Assembly (NCBI GenBank): GCA_934746645.1
Contig: CAKVFE010000001.1
Span: forward strand, 744,001 to 808,000
DNA length: 64,000 nucleotides
Source of the DNA: an uncultured Clostridia bacterium
Lineage (GTDB): Bacteria > Bacillota > Clostridia > Christensenellales > UBA1242
Reading direction: 5' to 3'
Positions 25,312 through 35,706 of the stretch are shown here, in pieces; the first letter of the stretch is position 1, and each line of letters begins with the position of its first letter. The notes under the pieces were generated by a model that did no database searches, was not told where the DNA came from, and saw nothing but the letters and a program-made list of their open reading frames with translations. Made by a program: the position numbers and the translations under genes.

Positions 25312-26111
25312 GAGCATATAAATCAATATTTAAAATAAGATTTATCAATACTCTCCAATACCGAACAGCAGCTATTGCAGGAGTATTGACTCAGTTTGCT
25401 TGGGGACTGATGTACATAATGCTGTATAAAGCATTTTATTCACAAGGCAACATACCAGACAATTTTTCTTTACAACAAATGGTTAGTTATATATGGCTTC
25501 AACAAATGTTCTTTGTATATTTTGCTACATTTGATAGAAACAAAGAAATAATTGGTCAGATAGAACAGGGCAATATATGTTATGAAATGGTAAGACCAAT
25601 CAATCTATATGCCAATTGGTTTACAACAGTTTATGCAGAGAAAATATCCAAAACATTATTAAGATTTGTGCCAGTATTGATTTTCTCTATATTACTTCCT
25701 GCTGGCTGGGGTATTGGATTGCCAGATTCAATATGGGCATTTTTACTAAGTATATTCAATATAGTTTTAGGTGGTATGCTTACTGTCGCTCTTAGTCTTA
25801 TATGCTATTGCTTACTATTCCAGACAATGTCATCTTTGGGAGTATTTTCAATATTCTCAACCATTGCATCTTTGTTGGGTGGGTCATTGATACCTATTCC
25901 GTTGACGCCAGTATGGTTTCAAAAATTACTTAACTTTTTCCCATTTAGATACATAAGCGATTTACCTTTCCGTACTTATGTAGGCAGTATTCCAATTACT
26001 GATGCATTGATACAGACCGGTGTTCAAGTAGCTTGGGTTGTACTATTTATGGTATTAGGCAACTTGTATCTTAAACACAATCTTAAAAAAGTAGAAGTGC
26101 AGGGAGGTTAA
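25308..26111 (+). CDS. ABC-2 type permease (COG4587-like)
   Basis: Integral membrane subunit of 267 residues with about six helices, the first of two permeases in the exporter. It overlaps the ATPase stop by four bases, which implies coupled translation. The segment after the fourth helix (LGGSLIPIPLTPVW, then LNFFPFRYISDLPFR) is typical of this uncharacterised family (DUF990 group). Partner and substrate are not known; sets of this kind export lipids, peptides or drugs in other bacteria. Confidence 0.82.
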   Translation: MRAYKSIFKIRFINTLQYRTAAIAGVLTQFAWGLMYIMLYKAFYSQGNIPDNFSLQQMVSYIWLQQMFFVYFATFDRNKEIIGQIEQGNICYEMVRPINLYANWFTTVYAEKISKTLLRFVPVLIFSILLPAGWGIGLPDSIWAFLLSIFNIVLGGMLTVALSLICYCLLFQTMSSLGVFSIFSTIASLLGGSLIPIPLTPVWFQKLLNFFPFRYISDLPFRTYVGSIPITDALIQTGVQVAWVVLFMVLGNLYLKHNLKKVEVQGG

Positions 26112-26114
26112 GTT

Positions 26115-26894
26115 ATGTTGTATTTTAAATTTTTAAAAATGCATTTAAAAAAGCTTATGCAATATAGATTATCATTTTTGTTAAGCTTGATTGCTCAAAC
26201 TTTGACTTCTTCAATGATGCTTGTCGGAATGTATTTTCTATTTGATAGATTTAATGCAGTTAAGGGTTGGACATTTAGTCAGGTAGCCATTTCTTATGCT
26301 ATAGTATTTGTATGCTTCTCATTTACCGAATGTTTCTTTAGAGGTGTTGACCAATTTTCAAAATGTGTAAAATCAGGTAGCCTAGATACATTCTTTACAA
26401 AACCTAGAGGTATACTTCATCAAGTTATATGCAGTGAAGTCGAATTTTCCAAAATTGGAAGATTGATTGTAGCATTGGTTGTTCTTATATATGCTTGCTG
26501 TATACAACCATTTAGTTGGACTTGGTTAAAAATACTAGATATATTCCTTATGATAATATGTGGTATAGTTATATTTTTATCATTGTTTTTACTGGGAGCT
26601 TCTTGGAGTATAGTTACTATAGAAGGTACAGAAGTAGTCAACATATTTACTGATGGTGGACGAGAATTGTGCCAATATCCATTGGATATATATGGAGATG
26701 CTATAAAAAAGATATTTACTTATATTATCCCATTTGCTTGTTTTAACTATCTTCCAATGAGATATATATTTGATATGCCCAATAGCACAATTTGGGGCAA
26801 TGCACTAGCTCCATTGTATGGAATGTTGTTTATAATTCCGGCATATTTAATCTTCAGATTAGCTCTTAAGAAGTATAATTCTACTGGTACATAA
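26115..26894 (+). CDS. ABC-2 type permease (COG3694-like)
   Basis: Second permease of the exporter, 259 residues and about six helices. It starts 3 bases after the previous stop with GGGAGG inside the end of that gene. The segments CFFRGVDQFSKCVKSGSLDTFFTKP and FITYIIPFACFNYLP-like region mark the COG3694 family, which always travels with the COG4586/COG4587 pair. Together the three genes form one heterodimeric exporter. Confidence 0.82.
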   Translation: MLYFKFLKMHLKKLMQYRLSFLLSLIAQTLTSSMMLVGMYFLFDRFNAVKGWTFSQVAISYAIVFVCFSFTECFFRGVDQFSKCVKSGSLDTFFTKPRGILHQVICSEVEFSKIGRLIVALVVLIYACCIQPFSWTWLKILDIFLMIICGIVIFLSLFLLGASWSIVTIEGTEVVNIFTDGGRELCQYPLDIYGDAIKKIFTYIIPFACFNYLPMRYIFDMPNSTIWGNALAPLYGMLFIIPAYLIFRLALKKYNSTGT

Positions 26895-26999
26895 TTGTAG
26901 AAAAAATATTTTAAATGTGATAAAATTAGAATAGTTTTATAAAAACTGTTCTAATTTTTTTATTTCTACTATAAGTAGTAATAGTTTTAAGGAGAAGAT

Positions 27000-27476
27000 A
27001 TGTTTACAGCAAAAACTGATATTAATAAAGAAATACAAAAAGAATTGTCACGACCATTGTATATTATGAGTATAGTGGCTTTGGTTATAGGTATAGTTGG
27101 TATGGTTGCTTATGTTGTATTAGGTACTATATTTGACAATCCAGAGATTGAATATATGTTGGCTTTTTCTTTTCCATTTGCATTTGGATTGGTGCTACTA
27201 ATAACTATCAACAAACTATGTAAAAATGCAGATAAAATCCCACAATACAACCAATATACTTTTGAAGAAGAATATTTTATGGCTACTACATATCGCCGTG
27301 GCGAAAATGTAGGCACAGTCAAATTGTATTATAAAGACTTAGCTAAAAGTAGAGAAAGTAAAAATTATATTTTTATGTATCTTAACAAATACTCAGCAGT
27401 AGCAGTTGCAAAAGACCAATTAAACAGTGACGAACTTATTTTGTTGCGTTCATTTTTAGGTTTAAAATTGGTGTAA
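27000..27476 (+). CDS. membrane protein with YcxB-like domain
   Basis: Protein of 158 residues with two membrane helices (about residues 18-45 and 52-75) followed by a cytoplasmic beta-rich domain (YKDLAKSRESKNYIFMYLN, then AVAVAKDQL), the pattern of the YcxB-like domain. Function unknown. AAGGAGAAG precedes the ATG. It may be read from the ABC operon or alone: 105 bases separate them. Confidence 0.6.
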   Translation: MFTAKTDINKEIQKELSRPLYIMSIVALVIGIVGMVAYVVLGTIFDNPEIEYMLAFSFPFAFGLVLLITINKLCKNADKIPQYNQYTFEEEYFMATTYRRGENVGTVKLYYKDLAKSRESKNYIFMYLNKYSAVAVAKDQLNSDELILLRSFLGLKLV

Positions 27477-27551
27477 AATAAAATTTGATAAATGATATAC
27501 AATTAAATAATAGACAGAAAATTAAATAATAAATATAAAATTAAATAAGAA

Positions 27552-27588
27552 AAAAGACATTACAATTTATGTGTAATGTCTTTTTTTT
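27552..27588. terminator. bidirectional intrinsic terminator
   Basis: AAAGACATTACA pairs with TGTAATGTCTTT, with T-runs on both sides, between convergent genes. Confidence 0.9.
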
Positions 27589-27645
27589 AAATAATGTATT
27601 TGTATTTTTTATATAACTTAAAATTATTGATAGACACATTAAATA

Positions 27646-29727
27646 TTAGATTTTACTAAATTGGCTATTGTATAGGTTGTAGTAGAAACCTTGTTTTTTA
27701 AGCAATTCTTTATGAGTGCCTTGTTCGATAATGTTACCTTTGTTCATAACCAATATCAAATCCGAATTTACTATAGTTGATAATCTGTGTGCAACTACAA
27801 AGCTTGTTCTGCCTTCCATCATTGTGTTAAATGCGTTTTGAATCAATAGTTCGGTACGAGTATCAATGTTAGATGTAGCTTCATCTAGTATCAACATAGG
27901 TGGTTTTGTAAGCATTATTCTTGCAATACAAATAAGTTGTTTTTGACCTTGTGATAAGTTGTCGCCACCTTCACTAACTATTGTGTCATATCCGTTTTCT
28001 AATGATTGGATATAATCGTGAGCGTGAGCAAGTTTTGCTGCTTTTATCATTTCGGCATCACTGGCATCTGGTTTGCCATACTTTAAGTTTTCTCTAATGC
28101 TTGCATTAAACAACCAAGTATCTTGCAATACCATACCATATTTATCTCTTAAAGATGCTCTTGTTATTTTTGTAATAGGTTTTTCAGATACCAATATCTC
28201 ACCACTATTGACATCATAGAATCTCATTAGTAAGTTAATCATAGTAGACTTACCACAACCGGTAGGCCCAACAATAGCAACTCTTTGACCTTTCTTAACA
28301 CTTACATTAAGATTTTCAATTAATTTTTTATTAGGCACATAAGAGAAGTTGACATCTTTTATTTCTACATCTCCATTACATTTTTCTAGTACTTCATTGT
28401 CTTTATCACTGACTTCATCTTCAATATCAAGGACATTGACAACACGCCTTGCTGAAGCATAACTTGCTTGTAAGTCACTAAATACATCACTTATTTCGTT
28501 AAATGGTTTAATGTACTTATTGGCGTAGTTAAGTAGTACAGATATATTACCAATAGTCATATTGCCTTGTATTGCAGATAGTGTACCCATTATTGCAACT
28601 ATGGCATAAATGACACCATTGATAAATCTAGAAAATGGATTGGTTAGGGAAGAGTAGAACATTGCCTTTTCGCTTTGCTCAGCAAGGTTTTTGTTTATCT
28701 TCTCAAATTTTTCTATGGACCTATCTTCATAATTAAATGCTTTTACAATTCGTTGGTTGCCCAACATCTCTAGTATTACTCCAGACGCATCGCCTAAAGT
28801 CTTAGCTTGTCGTCTAAAGTATTTATCTGCCTTAAATGCTATAAATGCTGTTACAAATACAGAAAGTGGAGTAAGTGCAACTATTATTGCAGATATAGTA
28901 ACATTAAGTTTAAACATCATAACAATAGTTAATACAATAGAGATACCTGCATCAAATATTGTTGTCATACCTTCTAGGAAACCATCAGATATTACATCGA
29001 CATCGTTAATCATACGACTTTGCAAATCGCCGTGACTACTACCATCTATATATTTAAGTGGAACTCTGTTAAGTTTTTTAAATAATCCAATACGAACAAG
29101 TCTATCTGTTTTAAAACTTAAAATATTGTCAGCATAAATATACAACCATCTAAAGAAACAAAATCCTACAGCAACTATTGCTAAGTATAAAATATTTGTT
29201 TTTAGTTCGGCAAAATTGACATTGTTGGCACCGACTATACAGTCTATAGCTCTACCAGAAAGTATAGGAATATACAATTCTAGTACAGAGTTGATAAGTG
29301 CGAACAACAAACATAGTACCATGTGCCAAACATTAGGTTTAAGATACTTGGCAAGATTTTTTAAGACCTTTGGCTTTTTAGGACGGTGGAATCTTTCAAG
29401 TTTCGCTCCCGGTGTACCTAAAATAATACCAGGGTCATTAAATTTTTGTTTTCTATCTTCTGAAGCAAATGATGGGCTATCTTGGTTGATAACATTGGTG
29501 CCCATTGGCTTTGGAACTTCTACAGCAGGTTGTGCTTTTTCCGGATTATTAAATGACGGAGCAGGCAATTTTGCTATTTCTTTTTGTAATGCACGATATT
29601 CTTTTTCTTCAAACTTTGGCTTTTGTGGCTTTTCGTGCTTTGGAAGTTTCTGATATTCGGTTAAAATATTTTCACGATTTTTCTTTTCGTCATTAACTTC
29701 ATTTTGATTGTTTTTATCGTTTTCCAT
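27646..29727 (-). CDS. ABC exporter, canonical half of a heterodimer
   Basis: Type IV ABC exporter subunit of 693 residues: six membrane helices (about 130-410), then an ATPase domain with Walker A GPTGCGKST, signature LSQGQ, Walker B LILDEATS (catalytic Glu present) and switch AHR. Unusual is a polar N-terminal extension of about 120 residues rich in Lys, Glu, Asn and Pro, where such exporters start almost directly with helix 1. The start follows AAGGAGG and lies 10 bases after its partner's stop. LmrCD/BmrCD-type pairs expel drugs or lipids; the substrate here is unknown. Confidence 0.9.
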   Translation of the reverse strand: MENDKNNQNEVNDEKKNRENILTEYQKLPKHEKPQKPKFEEKEYRALQKEIAKLPAPSFNNPEKAQPAVEVPKPMGTNVINQDSPSFASEDRKQKFNDPGIILGTPGAKLERFHRPKKPKVLKNLAKYLKPNVWHMVLCLLFALINSVLELYIPILSGRAIDCIVGANNVNFAELKTNILYLAIVAVGFCFFRWLYIYADNILSFKTDRLVRIGLFKKLNRVPLKYIDGSSHGDLQSRMINDVDVISDGFLEGMTTIFDAGISIVLTIVMMFKLNVTISAIIVALTPLSVFVTAFIAFKADKYFRRQAKTLGDASGVILEMLGNQRIVKAFNYEDRSIEKFEKINKNLAEQSEKAMFYSSLTNPFSRFINGVIYAIVAIMGTLSAIQGNMTIGNISVLLNYANKYIKPFNEISDVFSDLQASYASARRVVNVLDIEDEVSDKDNEVLEKCNGDVEIKDVNFSYVPNKKLIENLNVSVKKGQRVAIVGPTGCGKSTMINLLMRFYDVNSGEILVSEKPITKITRASLRDKYGMVLQDTWLFNASIRENLKYGKPDASDAEMIKAAKLAHAHDYIQSLENGYDTIVSEGGDNLSQGQKQLICIARIMLTKPPMLILDEATSNIDTRTELLIQNAFNTMMEGRTSFVVAHRLSTIVNSDLILVMNKGNIIEQGTHKELLKKQGFYYNLYNSQFSKI

Positions 29728-29737
29728 TTTAACCTCC

Positions 29738-31471
29738 TTACTTTGTTTGTGATTCGTATATTTCTTTATATACTTCACAACTTTCCATTAATTCTTTGTG
29801 TTTGCCTATTCCAACCACATTGCCTTTATCAAGTACAATTATTTGGTCCGAATTTCTTATTGTGTTGACACGCTGACTTACCAAAAATACTGTAGCGTCT
29901 TTTGCATCAGTTTTTATTGCGTGTCTAAGATTTGCGTCTGTCTGGAAGTCTAGTGCACTAGCACTATCATCTAGTATAAGTATTTCTGGATTGCCCACAA
30001 ACGCTCTAGCAATAGTCAATCTTTGTCTTTGACCACCAGAAAAGTTTTTTCCACCGGCTTGAACTTTATAATCTAGTTTGCCGTCAAGTTCTTTTACAAA
30101 TTCTTCTGCTTGTGCAGTTCTGATAGCTCTATATATTTCTTCATCAGTAGCATCTGGTTTTCGCCATTGCATATTTTCTCTAATTGTTCCAGAGAAAAGT
30201 ACTGATTTTTGTGGGACTATACCCATAAGTCCTCTTAAAGTACTTAAGTTGTATTCTTTTACATCTTTACCTTTAATTTTTACAGTACCTTTTGTTGTAT
30301 CATAAAAACGAGGAATAAGGTTTACAACTGTACTTTTACCACTACCAGTACCACCAATGATACCTATAGTTTGCCCTTTCTTAACTTTAAGGTTTAAGTT
30401 GTTGATAGCATTTTTTGACATATTAGGATAAGCAAAACTGACATTTTTAAATTCTACTTCATATTCGCTATCTTCTATCTCATTGTGTTCGGTAATAACT
30501 GCTGTAGCGTGCTTGGGACTACTGATACTTGGGGTAGTGTTAAATACTTCATTGACACGCTTCCCACAGTTGATAGCTTTGATAAGTGCAACTATAATAT
30601 TAGCTAAAGATATAAGTGCAGCTGAAATTTGGGTTAGATAGTTGATAAAAGCGATTATTTGTCCTTGAGTTAATGCTCCGACATTGACTTGTATTCCGCC
30701 AAACCATAGTATTGCAACTATTGAAAAGTTAATTATGGTAGAAGTCAATGGGTTAAGTAGGGAAGATACTGCTGATACTTTTATAGAACTTCTAGATAGC
30801 TTCTCTGTTGCTTTTTCAAATCGGGTTTCTTCATAATCTTGTTTGTTAAATGATCTTATTACTCTAGCACCTTGTAGGTTTTCTCTAGTGATATTGGATA
30901 CATTATCAAGATTTTTTTGAGTGTTGTCATAAAGTGGAACAGTTGCTTTTAAAATGATAATTACGACTGCAAGTATTAGTGGTGCAGCAACTAGGAATAT
31001 TAGTGACAATTTTAAATCTATTGTCATAGCCATAATCATAGAACCGATAAGTAAAAAAGGTGTACGCATAACCATTCTGATAACCATAGATATAGCTTGT
31101 TGTATACGAGTTACATCGTGAGTAATACGGTTGTTGATTGTTGCTGTGCTATATTTGTCTAGCTCCACATGTGAAAAGGTATTTATCTTTTTGTATAAGT
31201 CACTTCTCATACTGCTACCAATACCTACTGACGCTCTAGCAGCAAGTTTTTGAGAAATGATAGATACTACAATACCTACGACATTTAGTCCAATAACTAT
31301 AGCACCATAAGTTAAAATATACTTAGTATCATTGTTGGCGACGCCGACATCAATCATTGATGCTATTAGTATAGGAATAATCAATTCGGTTATAGTTTCG
31401 ATAAGTTTGAAAGTTGGACCAAATATGATTTCCTTAATATAGGACTTAAAATATTTTTTAAAATTTTTCAT
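29738..31471 (-). CDS. ABC exporter, degenerate-site half of a heterodimer
   Basis: Partner of the gene downstream, 577 residues with six helices and an ATPase domain: Walker A GGTGSGKST, signature FSGGQRQRL, Walker B ILILDDSAS and switch VSQR. Asp replaces the catalytic Glu of Walker B and Gln replaces the switch His, the known pattern of the non-hydrolysing site in heterodimeric exporters such as TM287/288 and LmrCD. AAAAGGTAG precedes the ATG. It is the first gene of the pair. Confidence 0.92.
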   Translation of the reverse strand: MKNFKKYFKSYIKEIIFGPTFKLIETITELIIPILIASMIDVGVANNDTKYILTYGAIVIGLNVVGIVVSIISQKLAARASVGIGSSMRSDLYKKINTFSHVELDKYSTATINNRITHDVTRIQQAISMVIRMVMRTPFLLIGSMIMAMTIDLKLSLIFLVAAPLILAVVIIILKATVPLYDNTQKNLDNVSNITRENLQGARVIRSFNKQDYEETRFEKATEKLSRSSIKVSAVSSLLNPLTSTIINFSIVAILWFGGIQVNVGALTQGQIIAFINYLTQISAALISLANIIVALIKAINCGKRVNEVFNTTPSISSPKHATAVITEHNEIEDSEYEVEFKNVSFAYPNMSKNAINNLNLKVKKGQTIGIIGGTGSGKSTVVNLIPRFYDTTKGTVKIKGKDVKEYNLSTLRGLMGIVPQKSVLFSGTIRENMQWRKPDATDEEIYRAIRTAQAEEFVKELDGKLDYKVQAGGKNFSGGQRQRLTIARAFVGNPEILILDDSASALDFQTDANLRHAIKTDAKDATVFLVSQRVNTIRNSDQIIVLDKGNVVGIGKHKELMESCEVYKEIYESQTK

Positions 31472-31613
31472 AAAGTCTACCTTTTATTGTTTTATTAAAT
31501 CATTGTATCAATTTTATTGTAAAAAACAAAATCAAAACGCCAACAAAAATAAAAAATACTAGTATATACTAGTATTTATTTTTTTTATTATATTTTTTTA
31601 ATGATAAAATTGT

Positions 31614-31647
31614 TAAAAAACACTTACCCATAATAAGTAAGTGTTTT
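31614..31647 (-). terminator. intrinsic terminator of the zinc-ribbon gene
   Basis: AAAACACTTAC and GTAAGTGTTTT form the stem; on the minus strand six T follow. Confidence 0.85.
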
Positions 31648-31657
31648 GCATATATCA

Positions 31658-32146
31658 TTATTTATCCAATGTAGAATTACAGTATGTGCAGACCCATTTG
31701 CCGTCTTGCTCTGTAAGGTTGGCACCACAGTTAGGGCATTTGTGATTTCTAACTTTTTTATTGGTTGTTGATACTTCGTCTTTTTCAAATTTGTAACCAG
31801 TCAAATATCTTTTTTCTATAAGGATATTTATTATTTGTTTTACTTGTTCTTCGTTAGCGTTGCCTATCGAATTAGAAATAGTTTTTACATCAGTAATGCC
31901 ATCAACTGTTATCATATCATATATAGAAGATTGTTTTACTTTTTCTCCATAAGCAATCCATAGTATTGGTGCACCATAAAAACCACATACTACCATAATG
32001 ATACCTACAACCATAAGTGCTATCATTGCACCACCATATATAGCACCAAAAATAATAGCAGGAATACCTACAACAAATCCTATTGAAAATAAAATAGAAA
32101 TAATTAAAAGTTTTTTACAATCTTTTTTAATGTCTTTGTTTTTCAT
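31658..32146 (-). CDS. membrane protein with C-terminal zinc ribbon
   Basis: Protein of 162 residues with two hydrophobic helices (about residues 12-35 and 38-62), a helical region (about 75-110) with the look of a winged-helix or PCI-like fold (NEEQVKQIINILIEKRYL), and a C-terminal zinc ribbon with CPNC and CTYC knuckles. The start follows AAGGTGA; an upstream in-frame ATG would include that ribosome site. Bacillota have many such proteins of unknown function. It is a single gene. Confidence 0.65.
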   Translation of the reverse strand: MKNKDIKKDCKKLLIISILFSIGFVVGIPAIIFGAIYGGAMIALMVVGIIMVVCGFYGAPILWIAYGEKVKQSSIYDMITVDGITDVKTISNSIGNANEEQVKQIINILIEKRYLTGYKFEKDEVSTTNKKVRNHKCPNCGANLTEQDGKWVCTYCNSTLDK

Positions 32147-32234
32147 ATCTTTCACCTTACGCATATTGTATCAAAAGTGTATGGGAATAGCAAATATTTT
32201 GTATTAAATCATTATATTATCACACACTAATATT

Positions 32235-33605
32235 ATGAAAAATGTAGCAAGTAAAATGTGTTATGGAATAGGCAATTTGGGCTATAGTGTTGTCAATCAG
32301 ACTATCACTAACTTTTTTATGTTCTTTGGTACAAGTGTGTTAAAAGTGCCGGGTTCATTGATTGGATTGGCTGTGGCTATAAGCACAGTGTGGGACGCTG
32401 TCACAGACCCAGTAGTTGGATTTATATCTGACAATCACCAACTTGGCAAACTCGGATATCGTAATGGCTATATATTGATTGGTACACTAGGGGTAAGTAT
32501 TGTCAATATTTTTATTTGGTGTATACCATTAAATCTAAGTGTGGGTGTTAAGTTTGTGTGGGTACTTGTTTGTCTATTGCTCAACGAAACATTTTGCACA
32601 TTGTATTCTACACCTTATGGTGCTTTGGGTGGAGATATAGTAAGTAGCTATAATGACCGAACCGAAATTCAAATATACAAAACAATATTTTTTATATTGG
32701 GTATGGTTTTGCCAAGTGTACTTCTATATATCTTTTTACCTAATACACCACAATATCCACAAGGTCAACTTAATCCAGTTGGATATAGATATATAGCTTT
32801 TGTGTGTAGCATAATTATGCTTGTGTGTGGGATAGTGTGCGTGCTAGGAACTTTAAAGTGTACACATACCAAAACTAGCGAAACTAAAAAGTTTAGCATA
32901 AAAGAATTGCTTAAAGAATATAGAGATAGTTTTAAAAATTATCATCAAAGACTTGTTATTATTGGATATTCGTTATCTATGATAAGTTCGGCTATTCTTA
33001 CTAGTGTTGGACTTCATTTCTTCACATATTGTTTTGGATATAGTAGTTTAAAAATAACCATATTATTGTCAGCATTACTATTGTTTATGGCAATAAGTCA
33101 ACCTTTTTGGTACAATCTAAGCAAAAAGGAAGACAAAAAACCTGCATTACTTACAGGATTGTTGGTGTCTATAGTAGGCGTTATAGTTATTATGCTAAGC
33201 TATGTATTTAAAGATGTCTTGGGTAATATGTCTTTTTATATCATTTTGATGGCTATATGTATTGTCGGTTTTGGAACTGGTACTTTATATAGTCTACCAG
33301 CTAGTATGTATCTTGATGTTGGTAAATACATCAATCCACAAGATGACAACGGTGCAACTATGCAGAGTTTCCTTACTTTCTCATATAATATTGCCAATGC
33401 TATAGCATTGTTTGTGGTGGGTGTTTTGCTAGATGTAATTAAGTTTAATCCTAATGAAAGTTATCAGACAAGACCTACCCAAACAGGTATTGCAATAATT
33501 TTGTTTTTAGGTGCATTGCTAAGTCTTATAAGTTCGTTTTTAGTTTTTTCAAAATATAAATTAAAACAAAAACATTTTGAAAATGACAATGTGACCACTG
33601 ATTAG
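32235..33605 (+). CDS. glycoside-pentoside-hexuronide (GPH) family sugar symporter
   Basis: Membrane transporter of 456 residues with twelve helices, importing a sugar with Na+ or H+. The N-terminal block YGIGNLGYSV, then AVTDPVVGFISDN and the RNGY turn are signature elements of GPH (MelB/XylP-like) carriers. The sugar cannot be told. There is no Shine-Dalgarno sequence; TATTAT lies 14 bases before the ATG, so the leader would be very short. A GH29 fucosidase gene lies 2 kb away, but on the other strand. Confidence 0.88.
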   Translation: MKNVASKMCYGIGNLGYSVVNQTITNFFMFFGTSVLKVPGSLIGLAVAISTVWDAVTDPVVGFISDNHQLGKLGYRNGYILIGTLGVSIVNIFIWCIPLNLSVGVKFVWVLVCLLLNETFCTLYSTPYGALGGDIVSSYNDRTEIQIYKTIFFILGMVLPSVLLYIFLPNTPQYPQGQLNPVGYRYIAFVCSIIMLVCGIVCVLGTLKCTHTKTSETKKFSIKELLKEYRDSFKNYHQRLVIIGYSLSMISSAILTSVGLHFFTYCFGYSSLKITILLSALLLFMAISQPFWYNLSKKEDKKPALLTGLLVSIVGVIVIMLSYVFKDVLGNMSFYIILMAICIVGFGTGTLYSLPASMYLDVGKYINPQDDNGATMQSFLTFSYNIANAIALFVVGVLLDVIKFNPNESYQTRPTQTGIAIILFLGALLSLISSFLVFSKYKLKQKHFENDNVTTD

Positions 33606-33759
33606 TAAAGTGATTTTTGGAAGTTGTAGACTAAGTAAGATATTGATATGGTTGAAGTATTTATTAAGTTTATAATATAATCTTAATTTATTAATTGAAA
33701 AAATATGGCAAGTGTGGTATCATTTAAAAGCAAAATTTTTATTTGGTAAGGATTATATT

Positions 33760-35580
33760 ATGAAAATTACAAGCAAACAATTAAGAGAAACATGGCTTAA
33801 TTTTTACAAAGAAAGAGGACATGTAGATATAGGTGCAGTATCTTTGATAGGCGATGGCACAACAGGTGTTATGTTTAATGTCGCTGGTATGCAACCACTT
33901 ATGCCATATTTATTGGGTGAAAAGCATCCAAAGGGTACAAGACTTTGCAATGTTCAAGGTTGTGTTAGAACAGTAGATATTGACTCAGTTGGAGATGCTA
34001 GTCACTGCACATTTTTTGAGATGATGGGCAACTGGAGTTTGGGAGATTATTTCAAAAAAGAAAAAACTGCTTGGACATTTGAATTGTTGACAAAGGTATT
34101 TGGACTTGATAAGGACAAGATTTGTTCTACAGTATTTGCTGGCAATGAAAGTGTACCTAGAGATGAAGAAACAGCCAACTATTTGATTAGTTTGGGTATC
34201 AAACCAGAAAACATTTTCTACCAAGGTAAAGAAGACAACTGGTGGGAACTTGAAGGTACTGTTGGTACTCCTTGTGGACCAGACAACGAATGGTTTTATC
34301 CACTTAATGATAACAAGTGTTGTGATACTTGTGATATCAACTGTAAGTGTGGTAGATATGTTGAGATAGGCAATGATGTTTATATGCAATATGAAAAGTT
34401 GGAAAACGGATACAAACCACTTCAAAACAAAAATGTTGATACAGGTTTTGGTTTTGAAAGAATGTTGATGTTTTTAAATGGTGTTAAAGATGTATATAAG
34501 ACTGACTTATTCCAAGATGTTATGGAACACCTTACAAAAACACTTAATGTTAAATATGAAGATGATGAAGAAGTAACTCGTTCTTTGCGTATTATTGCTG
34601 ACCATATGCGTACAACTGTTATGCTTATTGGAGATGTCAATGGTATTGTTCCTAGCAATGTTGGCTCAGGATATATATTAAGAAGAGTAATGCGTAGAGC
34701 TATTAGACACGCAAAGAAAATTAACCTTGACACTCAAGAATTGATTGAAGTTGCAAAAATTTATATTGAAAAAGTATACAATACAGCTTATCCATTGCTT
34801 GTAGAAAAAGAAGATTATATTCTTAGCGAAATTCACAAAGAAATGGACAAATTCAACAAAGCTCTAGAACAAGGACTAAAAGAATTTGATAAAGTTATCT
34901 TTGGTATAGAAAAACACAAAGAATTTGCAAAATCTAAAGGCGAAGTTGTAAAAGACGAAATTGGTGGTAAAGCAGCATTTAGATTGTATGATACATTTGG
35001 ATTCCCATTGGAACTAACTATCGAACTTGCTAGTGAAAAAGGATATACTGTTGACGAAGAAGGCTTTAAGACTGCTTTTGAAGAACATCAAGCAAAATCT
35101 AAAGCTGTAGACAAGGGTGTATTTAAGAGTGGACTTCAAGATGATAGCGAACAAACCATTAAATACCATACAGCTACACACTTACTTAATGCTGCATTAA
35201 AATTGGTATTAGGTAAAGATTGTCATCAAATGGGTTCTAATATTACTGTTGATAGATTGCGTTTTGACTTCCCATGCGACCATAAACTTGAAGCAGAAGA
35301 AATTAAAAAGCTTGAAGATATAGTTAATGGTTGGATTAAAGACGACTTGAAAGTAACACACGAAGAAATGCCAAAAACTAAAGCAGTTGAGATTGGTGCA
35401 GAACATCAATTTATTGAGCGTTATCCAGATGTTGTTACTGTATATTCTATTGGAGATGTAAGTAAAGAAATTTGTACTGGACCTCATGTAGAACATACTG
35501 GAGTATTAGGCGAATTTAAGATAACAAAAGAAGAAAGTTCAGCTTCTGGCGTTAGAAGAATAAAAGCTATATTAAAGTAG
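33760..35580 (+). CDS. alaS: alanyl-tRNA synthetase, short form without C-Ala domain
   Basis: Charges tRNA-Ala with alanine and clears mischarged serine. The class II core has MFNVAGMQPLMPYLL, HCTFFEMMGNWSLGDYFKKE and GFGFERMLMFLNG; a Cys-rich insert (NKCCDTCDINCKCGRY) may bind zinc. The editing domain keeps both zinc motifs, HTATH and CTGPH. The protein stops right after the editing domain (GVRRIKAIL), giving 606 residues against about 870 for the standard enzyme, which carries a further C-Ala/DHHA1 domain. AAGGA lies before the chosen ATG; an upstream ATG at 33712 has no ribosome site. Confidence 0.9.
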   Translation: MKITSKQLRETWLNFYKERGHVDIGAVSLIGDGTTGVMFNVAGMQPLMPYLLGEKHPKGTRLCNVQGCVRTVDIDSVGDASHCTFFEMMGNWSLGDYFKKEKTAWTFELLTKVFGLDKDKICSTVFAGNESVPRDEETANYLISLGIKPENIFYQGKEDNWWELEGTVGTPCGPDNEWFYPLNDNKCCDTCDINCKCGRYVEIGNDVYMQYEKLENGYKPLQNKNVDTGFGFERMLMFLNGVKDVYKTDLFQDVMEHLTKTLNVKYEDDEEVTRSLRIIADHMRTTVMLIGDVNGIVPSNVGSGYILRRVMRRAIRHAKKINLDTQELIEVAKIYIEKVYNTAYPLLVEKEDYILSEIHKEMDKFNKALEQGLKEFDKVIFGIEKHKEFAKSKGEVVKDEIGGKAAFRLYDTFGFPLELTIELASEKGYTVDEEGFKTAFEEHQAKSKAVDKGVFKSGLQDDSEQTIKYHTATHLLNAALKLVLGKDCHQMGSNITVDRLRFDFPCDHKLEAEEIKKLEDIVNGWIKDDLKVTHEEMPKTKAVEIGAEHQFIERYPDVVTVYSIGDVSKEICTGPHVEHTGVLGEFKITKEESSASGVRRIKAILK

Positions 35581-35669
35581 TTGATTAAACTATATTAAAT
35601 AAAGTATTAGTTTAAATAAAGTATTAGTTAAAAAAAAGTATTTGGCTTAAACAAATTATCTAATAAATA

Positions 35670-35706
35670 AAAAAGACGGAGATTTTATCTTCGCCTTTTT
35701 TTATTT
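35670..35706. terminator. bidirectional intrinsic terminator
   Basis: AAAGACGGAGAT pairs with ATCTTCGCCTTT (one mismatch, one G.U), with T-runs on both sides, between the convergent alaS and fucosidase genes. Confidence 0.75.

Noticed and set aside
27646..31471. The Asp and Gln changes in the ABC exporter at 29738-31471 as signs of a decaying gene
   Set aside because: This is the normal degenerate-site pattern of heterodimeric exporters, and the partner gene is intact and adjacent.
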